From: Salmonella enterica subsp. arizonae
GTDB taxonomy: Bacteria > Pseudomonadota > Gammaproteobacteria > Enterobacterales > Enterobacteriaceae
Direction: 5' to 3'
Assembly (NCBI RefSeq): GCF_008692845.1
Contig: NZ_VXJW01000002.1
Coordinates: 186,001-250,000 of the forward strand
DNA length: 64,000 nt
Shown piece after piece: positions 63,985 through 64,000 of the stretch. The notes under the pieces were generated by a model, which saw nothing but the letters and a program-made list of their open reading frames with translations, was not told the DNA's origin and did not search any database. The number at the start of each line of letters is the position of its first letter. The stretch's first letter is position 1. A program made the position numbers and the translations under genes.

Positions 63985-64000
63985 CATATTGCAGGCATCT

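Overview
The window is chromosomal DNA of a Salmonella enterica-like enterobacterium. The evidence is gene order (dtpD-phr ... kdpFABCDE ... speF-potE ... pgm-seqA ... fldA-fur ... glnS ... nagE/nagBACD ... asnB-tRNAs ... ubiF-miaB-ybeZYX-lnt ... gltIJKL ... leuS-lptE-holA-nadD ... rsfS-rlmH-mrdAB-rlpA), near-identity to E. coli proteins, and Salmonella-type additions: cobD/cobC between nadD and rsfS, a tricarballylate (tcu) locus beside fur, and the speFL leader ORF. It runs opposite to the usual E. coli map direction. The serovar cannot be named from the sequence.

Region by region. 1-1.6 kb: end of the peptide transporter dtpD and the photolyase phr. 1.6-5.4 kb: an accessory insertion with a type VI secretion (T6SS) Hcp tube protein fused to a DUF2235/Tle1-type lipase, followed by two tandem near-identical DUF2931-like putative immunity genes; similar terminator sequences lie at both ends. 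5.4-13.7 kb: ybfA and the Kdp potassium pump with its two-component system. 14-18 kb: ornithine-responsive speFL leader, ornithine decarboxylase speF and antiporter potE. 18-23.7 kb: a flavin-binding PNPOx-like protein, pgm, seqA, ybfF, ybfE, fldA, fur.

23.7-26.3 kb: a damaged tcu locus. A deletion has joined the start of tcuR to the end of tcuB and removed tcuA; tcuC remains open but looks altered. 26.3-36.7 kb: chitooligosaccharide porin operon chiPQ, glnS, and the divergent nagE/nagBACD amino-sugar regulon with NagC and CRP sites. 36.9-39.6 kb: asnB and a seven-tRNA operon (Met, Leu, Gln, Gln, Met, Gln, Gln).

39.6-50.2 kb: ubiF, miaB, a heat-shock-type promoter before ybeZ-ybeY-ybeX-lnt, then gltIJKL with a sigma-54 promoter, NtrC-like sites lying downstream of it, a C/A-rich GcvB-type target and the SroC sRNA. 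50.3-64 kb: rihA, ybeL, leuS-lptE-holA-nadD, cobD/cobC, and the rsfS-rlmH-mrdA-mrdB-rlpA group for ribosome silencing and cell elongation. REP/BIME elements occupy many intergenic gaps. No insertion sequence, prophage or CRISPR array was seen. The most unusual parts are the Hcp-lipase/immunity module, the tcu deletion, and the layout of the gltI control region.
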